A stretch of DNA of 8,275 bases from Anaerolineae bacterium (lineage in GTDB: Bacteria; Chloroflexota; Anaerolineae; 4572-78; J111). The DNA is taken from contig JAGRCC010000201.1 in NCBI GenBank assembly GCA_020433785.1, forward strand, positions 1 through 8,275, written 5' to 3'. The notes under the pieces were generated by a model. The model ran no database searches. It was not told the origin of the DNA and saw only the letters and a list, made by a program, of their open reading frames with translations. Numbering within the stretch: position 1 is the stretch's first letter; each line of letters opens with the position of its first letter. This document shows positions 1 to 6,456 of the stretch, one piece after another. The translations under genes were made by a program, and so were the position numbers.

Positions 1-427
1 TCATCGATGTCACCAAGGACTTAACAAGGATTAGATCAACTTACCCAACCGATTAATTATGCCTCAAATCTAAATCTTCCAACACTTCTCAACTATTATC
101 ACACAAACCGTAGCGTTTCTCAATAGGGCGGCAGACGGCGCAAGTCGGAATTCGGGCATCGGGGCATCGGGGTCGGTAGGTCATTGGTTAAGACCGGTCA
201 GGTTTTCAAACGAGCCTTAACCCGGCTAAATGGTCCGAATGGCCCTGATTTTTCTCTGCAACGTATCGCCAAAACCTGACAGGGCTGATGAGTGTCAACT
301 TGAGTAATTTGATTTCCATTCCTAACATGCTTACCCTTACCTGATTTTGGTCAAAACCCGCGCCTGTTTTCGGTCCGATCCAGGGCATGAAACCTTAAAT
401 CGCTGGTTTCTAAACGGAATCCTACCC
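1..427. other. Non-coding intergenic stretch at the left edge
   Basis: No convincing gene is seen here. The open frames are short, lack good ribosome binding sites and resemble no family I recognise. The first 150 bases are AT-rich and featureless. A short direct repeat, GGGCATCG, occurs twice back to back at 154-169. A diverged foldback element (about 190-304) is listed separately. Confidence 0.6.
190..304. repeat. Diverged foldback (MITE-like) element, copy A
   Basis: Inverted arms GTCAGGTTTT (197-206) and AAAACCTGAC (271-280) enclose about 64 bp. The stretch shares ordered landmarks with the element at 6457-6596: AAGACC near the left, GCCTTA.CCCG..CTAAAT in the middle, GCCAAAA before the right arm, and CAACTTGAG at the right end. 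The spans from AAGACC to CTTGAG are nearly equal (115 versus 117 bp). The outer left terminus matching CAAGTTG is not recognisable, so this copy may be truncated or decayed. No target duplication is seen. It encodes no protein. Confidence 0.5.
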
Positions 428-465
428 AAAAACAGCCCCAGGCGACGATGCCTGAGGCTGTTTTT
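428..465 (-). terminator. Stem-loop terminator for the UxaA-like gene
   Basis: Two 16-base arms (428-443 and 450-465) flank the 6-base loop GACGAT and pair at 15 of 16 positions. The arms end in AAAAA and TTTTT, so a U-tract follows the GC-rich stem in either direction. The one imperfect pair (438/455) is a G-U wobble in minus-strand RNA but a C-A mismatch in plus-strand RNA, which fits use by the minus-strand gene ending at 520, about 55 bases upstream in that direction. Confidence 0.85.
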
Positions 466-519
466 GTTTTATGCCCATGGTCTGGCCGTTAGGTTGAGGA
501 ACGAAACCCGATCTACTGA

Positions 520-3225
520 CTACAACGATATACCCAGCAGCCCGCGCGTAATCTGAAAGTCAATATTGCCCTGGCGGTACAGCTTCGGCGTGGCTCGATG
601 GGTGATAAGCGCAATTATGTGATCCAAGATATGCTCCGCCCACAAATTGCTGTCCCCGGTTAGCCATAGGTCCATATCATCGCCGAACCGCTGCTGGACT
701 GCGGCCTCGGCAGTAATTTGTAAGACTGGAATTAAAGGATGGCTTTGCAACGGATGTTCGCCCACATAGGCCACGATGACCTCTACCCCGGTGGCTCCCA
801 GGCCGGTTAGGCTTTCGACCCAATGCGTCGAGGGTGTTTCCATCAAATGAAATCCGGGAGTGGCCGGCCGCTGGCCGTAGCTCAGTGAGGGCGTCAGGGG
901 CGGCTGGTTCATAAGCGAGTCTAGATAGCTGTCGTTGATTAGCAAGCCGCCTTTCTCCGGCACAACCACAGTGCCGCCCGCCCCCACAATCGCTTGAGTG
1001 AGTCGGGCCAGGCTGTGTGCCGCCGTTGCGGAAATCGGGCCGGCGCTGACCAGGCCCAGCCGCAGCGCCTCCAGCCCGGCCGTTTCCCGACCGGCGACGT
1101 CGCTAGCGGCTATTTCCGCCGTAAACCACGCCTCGATTTTGTGCATAACCCGGTCGATGCCGCCATCCAACTGGACGCTGGCCCAGCCAAAGCGCCGCGG
1201 GTCAAGCCCTATCTGTTCGAGTTGCTGCCGCATGAAGTCGTTGTGGGTTTTCTCGCAGCCGTGTTCCAGCAGCAAACCATGTTTAACCAGAGGGTGGGTC
1301 AAGTATCCCAATAAGGTGCGGATATAAAGCGCCTCGGCTGAACCGCCGGAATTGCCGCAGCCCTCGGTATGCACCAGCGAGACAAAGCGAGAAAGCTGCT
1401 GCTCGCGACCCAGCCCTTTTTGGTTCAGCCGGTCGGCCGTCATTCGGGCAATCTGGCCGGCGCAGAGGCTGGTAGGTAGAATCAACCCCACCTGGTCGGT
1501 CGTGTAGCTGGCATCGGTCCGAAACATGGGAAACTGCCGCTGGGGGGCTGGCGCGCTGCGATCTAGTTTAATCGGGATACTGGCTCCGCCGGGCGGCTCG
1601 GCCGCCAGCAGCCGGTCAAGCTGGCTGGCATCGGTTTGCCACCAGTCGCGCCAGATTTGCACCTGGGAATGGCCGGCCTGCTCGCCCACGCTGCGCGATC
1701 CCGACGCCACGGTCAGGGTCAGGTCAAACATCTGCCGGCCCAACTCGGCCATCGGCCTGCCGTCCAGATACAGCCCGGCATTGACATCCATCTCTCGCGA
1801 AAGAAGCTGATAGCGCCGGCTGGTGGTCACAATTTTGAGGGTGGGCACAAAGGGAAAGTTGGTAATCGACCCATTGCCGGTGATAAAGAAGATCAGGTTG
1901 CAGCCGGCGGCCACCTGACCGGCGACGCTTTCCAGATCATTGCCGGGGCTGTCCATAAAATAGAAGCCCGGTTGGCGCATCCGTTCCCCGTATTCGATCA
2001 CCTCATCCAGCCGCACCTCGGGGGGGCGCTTCATGGCCGCGCCGATGGATTTAAGCGTAATATTATACAGCCCCCGGAATTTGTTGCCGCCGGACGGATT
2101 ACCCTCGGCGCTGGAGCCGTGCCAGGCCACCCGCTCTTTAAAGCGCGCCACCATCCCCAGAAACTTACGAGCCGTCGCCACATCCTTCACCTTTTGCAGC
2201 ACGTACGACTCGGCGCCGATCAATTCGTCGGTCTCGGCCAGGTTGGCCGCGCCGCCGTAGCGAATCACCTCTGCGGCGACCCAGGCGGCCAGCGGATTGC
2301 CGGAAATCCCGGAGAAGGCATCAGAGCCGCCGCACTGCAAGGCAATTTTCAGATGCGCCACCGACTCTTCAGTGCGCGCCACGCGGTTAACGCGGTCCAG
2401 CCAGCCCTTGACAATGGCTTCGCCCCGGTTCAGATCGGCCTGGAAGCCGCCGATCAACGATAGAAAATGATGCGGCACGTCGTCCAGGGGGTAATGATGG
2501 GCGGCTAAATAATCTCGCAGCATGCGGTTGGTCACCGGCTCCAGCCCGTAATCGACGGCCAGCACCGCCCCCACATTGGGATGGACCATAAACCCGGCCA
2601 AAGTGCGCAGCAGCAGTTCGAGATTGTTGGGGCGCTCCACCCCGCCCTCGGTGTGGGCCACCGGGACAATGCCGTCAATGTTGGGGTAGCCGGCGGCTAT
2701 CGGTTGCAGCCGGTGAGCCAACTGCTGCACATAGCCGCCGGTGCGGGACGTGGTGCCCAGCAGGACAATCGTATTGCGAGTGCCCACACCCCGGCTCGGG
2801 CTGCGGCGATAGCCCATAAAGGTGCGGCGGTGATCATAGCGGGGAACCGGCTCGGCGGCGTGGAAGCTCAACTCATCGAGCCGGTACGGTGGAATGCGAT
2901 CGGCAAAGTTGGGATGGGCGGGTAGGGCAAAGTCCAGACGACGGATTCGCAGCGCGTCCAGCATACCCGTGTTGCAAACGTAAGCACCCGGCTCAATTGC
3001 TCGCAGGGCGACGCCGAAGGGTAAGTGCCACGACAACAGGGCCTCTCCTGCGGCGATGGGCTGCACGGCAAAGCGATGCCCTTCCAAAACCGTATAATCG
3101 AGGATAAATCGATGATCGCCGGCGGCGATGGGCGTGCCGGCCTCCAGCCGTCGAGTGGCGATGGCCACATTATCGCCCGCCATCGGCAGCCGGGCAATCG
3201 CGTCGAGTTGAAGCACGTTCGTCAT
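520..3225 (-). CDS. Altronate dehydratase-like protein (UxaA family) with duplicated catalytic region
   Basis: The protein has 901 aa, nearly twice the usual 490-520 aa of UxaA/GarD sugar-acid dehydratases, which remove water from altronate, galactarate or related acids in the cytoplasm. Residues 13-80 look like the SAF domain. The family signature GYRR...GVGTRN lies at 138-151, and the first UxaA-like unit runs to about 527 with QCGGSDAFSG (297-306), DSPG (425-428) and a TGNGS segment (449-453). A second, more diverged unit covers about 575-880, with TSLCAG (585-590), HTEGCG (619-624) and EHGCEKTHND (654-663). The first unit lacks the cysteines equivalent to C588, C623 and C657; the second lacks QCGGSD. 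The ATG at 3225 follows AAGGA. It is probably co-transcribed with the DDN-family gene 57 nt upstream and ends before a strong terminator. The family call is firm; the substrate is unknown and need not be altronate. Confidence 0.88.
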   Translation of the reverse strand: MTNVLQLDAIARLPMAGDNVAIATRRLEAGTPIAAGDHRFILDYTVLEGHRFAVQPIAAGEALLSWHLPFGVALRAIEPGAYVCNTGMLDALRIRRLDFALPAHPNFADRIPPYRLDELSFHAAEPVPRYDHRRTFMGYRRSPSRGVGTRNTIVLLGTTSRTGGYVQQLAHRLQPIAAGYPNIDGIVPVAHTEGGVERPNNLELLLRTLAGFMVHPNVGAVLAVDYGLEPVTNRMLRDYLAAHHYPLDDVPHHFLSLIGGFQADLNRGEAIVKGWLDRVNRVARTEESVAHLKIALQCGGSDAFSGISGNPLAAWVAAEVIRYGGAANLAETDELIGAESYVLQKVKDVATARKFLGMVARFKERVAWHGSSAEGNPSGGNKFRGLYNITLKSIGAAMKRPPEVRLDEVIEYGERMRQPGFYFMDSPGNDLESVAGQVAAGCNLIFFITGNGSITNFPFVPTLKIVTTSRRYQLLSREMDVNAGLYLDGRPMAELGRQMFDLTLTVASGSRSVGEQAGHSQVQIWRDWWQTDASQLDRLLAAEPPGGASIPIKLDRSAPAPQRQFPMFRTDASYTTDQVGLILPTSLCAGQIARMTADRLNQKGLGREQQLSRFVSLVHTEGCGNSGGSAEALYIRTLLGYLTHPLVKHGLLLEHGCEKTHNDFMRQQLEQIGLDPRRFGWASVQLDGGIDRVMHKIEAWFTAEIAASDVAGRETAGLEALRLGLVSAGPISATAAHSLARLTQAIVGAGGTVVVPEKGGLLINDSYLDSLMNQPPLTPSLSYGQRPATPGFHLMETPSTHWVESLTGLGATGVEVIVAYVGEHPLQSHPLIPVLQITAEAAVQQRFGDDMDLWLTGDSNLWAEHILDHIIALITHRATPKLYRQGNIDFQITRGLLGISL

Positions 3226-3282
3226 GGGGCTTTCCTTCGAAATAAAGGCGCGGCGTTAAGTTCGATTGGACAGCGATAGGGT

Positions 3283-3723
3283 CTATGATTCGACGGGTTC
3301 GGCGACGAAGATAGGGATGACGCGGTCGGTTTTGTTCTGGTATACTTGATAAGGCGGAAAGGCCTCGACCGCGATGGCCCACAGCCGCTGTCGCTCAGCC
3401 GGATCGACGACCTCGCGCACCCGCATCTGGTAGAGTTCGGTCTTGTCGCGGATTTCCACATTCGGCTCGGCCTTCAAATTGTAATACCACACCGGATGCT
3501 CGGGCATACCGCCCTTTGAGGCGACGAGGATATAGTTCCGGCCGTCGACGACCCGCATTACCGGGGTCTTGCGGATGGCTCCGGTCTTCCGCCCCCGGTT
3601 GGTCACAATGATGACCGGCAGGCCGGTATCCCGCAAGGTCAATCCTTCGGTGCCGCCGCTGCCTTCATACAGTTCAACTTGCTTGGCTACCCAGTCCATT
3701 GGGCTTGGGATGTATTCGCTCAT
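3283..3723 (-). CDS. DDN-family deazaflavin (F420)-dependent nitroreductase/oxidoreductase
   Basis: This 146-aa protein has the motif order of the Ddn/F420H2-dependent quinone reductase family. TNRGRKTGAIRKTPV lies at 41-55, ASKGGMPEHPVWYYNL at 68-83, and PPYQVYQNKTDRVIPIFVAEP-type sequence at about 123-143. Known members use reduced cofactor F420 to reduce quinones or nitro compounds, and the length is typical. It is a split-barrel protein; no signal peptide or membrane segment is seen. The ATG at 3723 is preceded by GGAG with about 7 nt spacing. The gene ends 57 nt before the UxaA-like gene on the same strand, so they probably share a transcript, although a functional link is not obvious. 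The substrate cannot be read from sequence, and F420 use is inferred from the family. Confidence 0.85.
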   Translation of the reverse strand: MSEYIPSPMDWVAKQVELYEGSGGTEGLTLRDTGLPVIIVTNRGRKTGAIRKTPVMRVVDGRNYILVASKGGMPEHPVWYYNLKAEPNVEIRDKTELYQMRVREVVDPAERQRLWAIAVEAFPPYQVYQNKTDRVIPIFVAEPVES

Positions 3724-3784
3724 GGTTATCTCCGTTGTATGATTTTGGTTTACGCAGACAATTATAAAACCTGGCTGAAAAATT

Positions 3785-3969
3785 CTATACTGAGATTAGT
3801 TTGAAAGCAGAACTTTTGCATAAATTGCCGGTCATGCCCGAATGTCTTTATCGGGCATCCATCAAGGGCTACAAAGATAGATTCCCGCTAAGCTTGTCCT
3901 CGCGTAGGCGGGGAAGCATGCGGGAATGACCGGCCCGAAAGTTTCGTTTTCATTCTGTTTTCAGTATAG
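3785..3969. repeat. Imperfect foldback (MITE-like) element of about 185 bp
   Basis: Terminal inverted repeats CTATACTGA (3785-3793) and TCAGTATAG (3961-3969) are exact. Roughly the next 26 bases inward on each side still match at about 60%, including TGAAA and AACTTT blocks. Inner arms CCGGTCATGCCCG (3828-3840) and CGGGAATGACCGG (3921-3933) match at 12 of 13 positions. Smaller hairpins lie inside: TGCCCGA/TCGGGCA (3835-3841/3851-3857) and ATTCCCGC/GCGGGAAT (3881-3888/3920-3927). No coding sequence is seen and no clear target duplication is found. It lies upstream of the DDN-family gene. Confidence 0.6.
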
Positions 3970-4107
3970 CATTATCAGGTATGTCCTGGCGTATAGGGTA
4001 CCCAATATTATATCTTCCCGCCAAGGGAATCGCAATGATGGGCTAATTTTAGGGTGCGTTTTAACGTTGGAGCGAACACGGCTTCTCGCATCGCTGAGGC
4101 CAATGCA

Positions 4108-4133
4108 AGAGCCGTCTTGCGCAAGACGGCTCT
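4108..4133 (-). terminator. Perfect 26-bp palindrome, possible terminator of the SRPBCC genes
   Basis: The arm AGAGCCGTCTTGC (4108-4120) is followed at once by its exact complement (4121-4133). As RNA this would form an 11-bp stem with a GCGC loop. It starts about 50 nt past the stop of the SRPBCC gene at 4182, a usual place for a terminator. No T-run follows in either direction, so a barrier to RNA decay, a protein site or a REP-type repeat is equally possible. Confidence 0.45.
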
Positions 4134-4181
4134 AAACTCTATGAGAGAAATTATTCACTTGTCCGGGGCTTTCGCCTCAAC

Positions 4182-4628
4182 TTATGCCGGCTGGTCGGAC
4201 TGCCCTATCCCGGTTGTAATCAAGCGCCGCAGACTATCGTTGATATAAAAGCCCCAGGCGTCTGAACAGTCACCATAGCAGGCCAGGACGGGAGCCAGGC
4301 CGATGTGCGTGAAGCGGAGTTCGGTCTGGTCGTCCTGCTTGGTCATCTCAAAGACAATATCGGTGCCGGTCCACTCAGTCTTATCTTGGACGAAGTTAAT
4401 TTGGCTGTCCAAGACATGCCAGACGATTTTCTCACCCGGTATCCATTCGGTAATCTTCTGGGTACTGCGGTGCAAATCGCCGGACTGGTACGTGAACTCG
4501 CCGCCAAGTCTGTCGGTGTCACCCTCGATTTCCCCCGACCACCAGTCTCGGACGTTGTTAATGGCCGCGAAAGTTTCTTCAGGGGTTTGGTCTACCAAAA
4601 AGGCAGTGGTGTAGTTTTGATCGCTCAT
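4182..4628 (-). CDS. SRPBCC-domain protein (Hsp90-ATPase-activator-like), paralogue 2
   Basis: This 148-aa protein is a single START/SRPBCC domain of the AHSA1-like type, a helix-grip fold with a hydrophobic cavity. It shows YTTAFLVDQTPEETFAAINN near the N-terminus, then VRDWWSGEIEG, a central TEWIPGEKIVWHV strand pair, DQTELRFTHIGL, and a C-terminal helix with CSDAWGFYINDSLRRLI. The start is set at ATG 4628 rather than an upstream in-frame ATG at 4703, because TGGAG lies 6 nt before it and the paralogue begins at the same point; the longer version would translate through an intergenic inverted repeat. It is about 60% identical to the protein encoded at 4723-5199 and lies 94 nt downstream of it on the same strand, a clear tandem duplication. 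The ligand and role are unknown. Confidence 0.87.
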   Translation of the reverse strand: MSDQNYTTAFLVDQTPEETFAAINNVRDWWSGEIEGDTDRLGGEFTYQSGDLHRSTQKITEWIPGEKIVWHVLDSQINFVQDKTEWTGTDIVFEMTKQDDQTELRFTHIGLAPVLACYGDCSDAWGFYINDSLRRLITTGIGQSDQPA

Positions 4629-4634
4629 TTTTTT

Positions 4635-4639
4635 CTCCA
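4635..4639 (-). promoter_or_regulatory. Ribosome binding site fixing the start of SRPBCC paralogue 2
   Basis: On the minus strand TGGAG is followed by six A residues and then ATG at 4628. The spacing is ideal and matches the AGGAG-AAAACA-ATG arrangement of the paralogue at 5199. This argues against the longer in-frame reading from 4703. Confidence 0.8.
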
Positions 4640-4655
4640 AATTTGAACTAAGGTC

Positions 4656-4704
4656 ATTGGTAAATAGTAATTGGTTATTCAACTGCTCATTACCATTTAC
4701 CAAT
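4656..4704. repeat. Short inverted repeat between the SRPBCC paralogues
   Basis: The arms ATTGGTAAATAGTAAT (4656-4671) and ATTACCATTTACCAAT (4689-4704) pair at 15 of 16 positions around a 17-nt loop. The sequence is very AT-rich and made of GGTAATTGG-like words, unlike the flanking genes. It fills most of the 94-nt gap. There is no terminal U-tract to make it a typical terminator. Confidence 0.6.
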
Positions 4705-4722
4705 TACAAATTACTTCTGTAT

Positions 4723-5199
4723 CTAGTCGTGTTCTATGCCGTGTTTTTCTGAAATTTCCTCGTTTTGGTTGGGCTGGCCTTTACCCGTGGTAATCAGGTT
4801 ACGCAGGCTGCCGTTGATGTAGGTGCCCCAGGCGTCCGAGCAGACATCGTAACATTCATAGGCGGGGACGAGGCCGATGTGGGTGAAGCGCACTTCGGTT
4901 TGGTCGCCTTTCTGCTCGATGTCGAAGACGATGTCGGTGTCTGTCCACTCGCTTTTGTCTTGGACGAAGCTAAAGTAGTTGTCGACAATGTGCCAGGCGA
5001 CTTTTTTGGCGGGCACAAGTTCGGTGACTTCGATGGTGCAGCGGTGGACGTCCTGGTAGTGGTAGTTAAATTGACCAAGTTCGGCGGTGCTGCCTTCAAT
5101 TTCTTCTGACCACCAGCTGCGAACGTTGTTGATAGCGGCGAAGGCTTCTTCGGGGCTTTGATCGACTAAAAAGCTTGTTGTGTAATTTTTGTCTGTCAT
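4723..5199 (-). CDS. SRPBCC-domain protein (Hsp90-ATPase-activator-like), paralogue 1
   Basis: This 158-aa single-domain START/SRPBCC protein has no signal peptide or membrane segment, so it is probably cytoplasmic. Conserved stretches are YTTSFLVDQSPEEAFAAINN (6-25), WWSEEIEG, VTELVPAKKVAWHIV, WTDTDIVFDIEQKGDQTEVR, FTHIGLVP and a C-terminal helix around CSDAWGTYINGSLRNLITTG. The ATG at 5199 is preceded by AGGAG. It differs from its downstream paralogue by a C-terminal tail of about 10 residues (ISEKHGIEHD) and by substitutions in the central strands that line the predicted cavity. Related proteins bind small hydrophobic ligands or act as cochaperone-like factors; which applies here cannot be told. 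The pair is probably transcribed together, with paralogue 1 first. Confidence 0.87.
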   Translation of the reverse strand: MTDKNYTTSFLVDQSPEEAFAAINNVRSWWSEEIEGSTAELGQFNYHYQDVHRCTIEVTELVPAKKVAWHIVDNYFSFVQDKSEWTDTDIVFDIEQKGDQTEVRFTHIGLVPAYECYDVCSDAWGTYINGSLRNLITTGKGQPNQNEEISEKHGIEHD

Positions 5200-5307
5200 T
5201 GTTTTCTCCTGTTTTTTGATGATATAGGTTAGGTGTAACTATTGAGTACCTGGTGCAAAGAAGGCTGAGGCTGGTAGCTCTGCATTAAACCGTGGTAAAG
5301 AAAAATC

Positions 5308-5375
5308 AGACAGAATTTACAGGATTATTACGATTTTGTTTGTCATAATTAAGGTGAATCTTGTTAATTCTGTCT
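5308..5375. repeat. REP-like inverted repeat (AGACAGAATT type)
   Basis: The arms AGACAGAATTTACAGGATT (5308-5326) and AATCTTGTTAATTCTGTCT (5357-5375) pair at 17 of 19 positions around a 30-nt spacer. It lies in the non-coding gap between the SRPBCC gene (start 5199) and the SDR gene (stop 5502). The word resembles short palindromic repeats that occur in many copies in some environmental genomes, but only one copy is in this window. Confidence 0.6.
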
Positions 5376-5437
5376 ATGGCTCAAGCATCGCGTGCTGAAT
5401 AGATAGCGTTAGAATTTATTAGACTTTATCGGAATTA

Positions 5438-5498
5438 AGGTGACAGTCACTTTTGTTGCCGTAGATATGGATATTCTCCCGTTAAGTGACTGTCACCT
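5438..5498. repeat. REP-like inverted repeat next to the SDR stop codon
   Basis: The arms AGGTGACAGTCACTT (5438-5452) and AAGTGACTGTCACCT (5484-5498) are perfect complements over 15 bp, with a 31-nt spacer. Each arm contains a smaller palindrome, GTGAC-A-GTCAC, so either two small hairpins or one long one can form. It begins 3 nt past the stop of the SDR gene. There is no U-tract, so it is more like a REP element or mRNA 3'-end stabiliser than a classical terminator. Confidence 0.7.
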
Positions 5499-5501
5499 GT
5501 G

Positions 5502-6257
5502 TCAGGCCTCTACCGGCTGGGGCAGCACTCCGGCCCACGCTTTTTCAAGTCCTTTGGCGTCGCTTTTTAGCTTTTCGACAAAATCCAGGGCCATTTTATC
5601 GGGATAAACTTCTTCTGCTCCGGTCTCGATGCCGTTAAGAATCTGCTGGGCGACTTGTTGTGGTGTTGCCATGTCGAAGGGAAGCCCGGCGGTCATATCC
5701 GTTTTAACGGGGCCAGGATAAACGCCTATAACCTGGGTGCCGTGAGTACTTAACTCACCACGGATACTTTGCGTTAATGAATGGATAGCCGCTTTGGTTG
5801 CTCCATAAGTACCCATAGCCGGAATACCGACCAGACCCGCAATCGAGGAAATGTTAACCAAGACCCCGCCTCCGTTGTTTCGCAAAACGGGGGCGAAGGC
5901 CCGCGTCATATTCATCAATCCGAAGTAATTGACTTCCATTTGAGCCCGAGCCGATTCTGAGTCGGGAGCGGAAATGACCCCGGTGTAAATGGCAATACCG
6001 GCGTTATTGAAAAGAATTTGGGTGTCTGACGTTATTCGTGCGGCCGCCTGAATTTGCTCTTCATTGGTTACGTCCAACTGCAAGGCCACGACTTTTCCAT
6101 TTGATTCATCGACCAACGCTTTTAAGGCCGTGGGGTTTCGAGCCGAGGCATACACTTTAGCTGCGCCTTTTTGGATCAACGCCTCAACAATGGCTCTCCC
6201 TATGCCCCGGTTTGAGCCGCTAACAAAACATACTGAATCTTTAACTTGCATATGCAC
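5502..6257 (-). CDS. Short-chain dehydrogenase/reductase (SDR, classical type)
   Basis: This 251-aa Rossmann-fold oxidoreductase has all classical SDR marks: the cofactor loop SGSNRGIG (13-20), LDVT (61-64), NNAG (84-87) and a catalytic tetrad N110, S138, Y151, K155 (YGATK). PGPVKTDM (171-178) is the usual segment after the active site. It would oxidise or reduce an alcohol/carbonyl with NAD(H) or NADP(H); A-R40 after the second strand leans to NADP(H), but this is weak. The length is typical and there is no signal peptide. The start used is GTG at 6257, 7 nt after AAGGAG. An in-frame ATG at 6251 would give a 249-aa protein but lies 13 nt from that site. The gene is divergent from an AraC-family regulator, with a likely operator just upstream. 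The substrate is unknown. Confidence 0.92.
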   Translation of the reverse strand: MHMQVKDSVCFVSGSNRGIGRAIVEALIQKGAAKVYASARNPTALKALVDESNGKVVALQLDVTNEEQIQAAARITSDTQILFNNAGIAIYTGVISAPDSESARAQMEVNYFGLMNMTRAFAPVLRNNGGGVLVNISSIAGLVGIPAMGTYGATKAAIHSLTQSIRGELSTHGTQVIGVYPGPVKTDMTAGLPFDMATPQQVAQQILNGIETGAEEVYPDKMALDFVEKLKSDAKGLEKAWAGVLPQPVEA

Positions 6258-6264
6258 GAATTTT

Positions 6265-6270
6265 CTCCTT
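6265..6270 (-). promoter_or_regulatory. Ribosome binding site favouring the GTG start of the SDR gene
   Basis: AAGGAG on the minus strand is 7 nt from GTG at 6257 and 13 nt from ATG at 6251. The spacing favours GTG, adding two residues; the ATG is not excluded. Confidence 0.6.
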
Positions 6271-6282
6271 TATTTCCTTGAA

Positions 6283-6320
6283 AATATAGTCGTCAGATAT
6301 CGGTAGGCGGAGTCAGATAT
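6283..6320 (-). promoter_or_regulatory. Candidate SDR promoter with paired operator boxes
   Basis: On the minus strand a -10-like TATATT (6283-6288) lies about 26 nt before the GTG start. No good -35 box is found at the normal distance. Instead, GTCAGATAT occurs on the plus strand at 6292-6300 and again at 6312-6320, exactly 20 bp apart, and an inverted copy TATCTGAC lies at 6351-6358. Two same-face direct repeats near a promoter lacking a -35 box suit an activator of the AraC family, and such a gene is divergent from here. The assignment is inferred. Confidence 0.5.
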
Positions 6321-6378
6321 GTTCATTGTCGTTGGCGTCTCAATCGGGACTATCTGACTTCTCTGAAAATACAGCCTT

Positions 6379-6436
6379 GGAGCATCAAAGTTCACTTTGA
6401 TCCCAACGTTGATGACAAAGCAAGCTTTGTCGCTCC
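6379..6436. repeat. Twin palindromes, 30 bp apart
   Basis: ATCAAAGT-TC-ACTTTGAT (6384-6401) and GACAAAGC-AA-GCTTTGTC (6414-6431) are each perfect 8-bp inverted repeats with a 2-bp centre. Their centres are exactly 30 bp apart. An outer pair, GGAGC..CAAAG (6379-6390) and CTTTG..GCTCC (6425-6436), also matches at 10 of 12 positions. They lie between the SDR and AraC genes and could be operators, cruciform sites or a small REP unit. Confidence 0.6.
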
Positions 6437-6456
6437 CATAAATTTTCATTATCTAA

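Noticed and set aside
154..169. GGGCATCG direct repeat as a possible CRISPR or iteron array
   Set aside because: Only two adjacent 8-bp units without spacers; too short and too few for an array or an origin.
347..556. Plus-strand open frame of 69 codons
   Set aside because: It runs through the terminator at 428-465 and overlaps the 3' end of the UxaA-like gene; no ribosome binding site or family resemblance.
1636..2463. Long plus-strand open frame of 275 codons inside the UxaA-like gene
   Set aside because: It is fully antisense to a gene with clear family motifs, its translation has the low-complexity, Ala/Gly/His-rich look of a GC-rich shadow frame, and no ribosome binding site precedes it.
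3926..4248. Short plus-strand frames in and beyond the 3724-4181 gap
   Set aside because: They cross repeats and palindromes, run into the 3' end of an opposite-strand gene and have no recognisable protein features.
4629..4703. N-terminal extension of SRPBCC paralogue 2 (start at 4703)
   Set aside because: The extension translates an AT-rich inverted repeat, while an ideal ribosome binding site and the paralogue alignment both point to ATG 4628.
4765..5109. Plus-strand open frame of 114 codons opposite SRPBCC paralogue 1
   Set aside because: It is antisense to a clear gene, and its Val/Gly/Asp-rich translation mirrors the coding strand. A similar antisense frame opposite paralogue 2 simply reflects the duplication.
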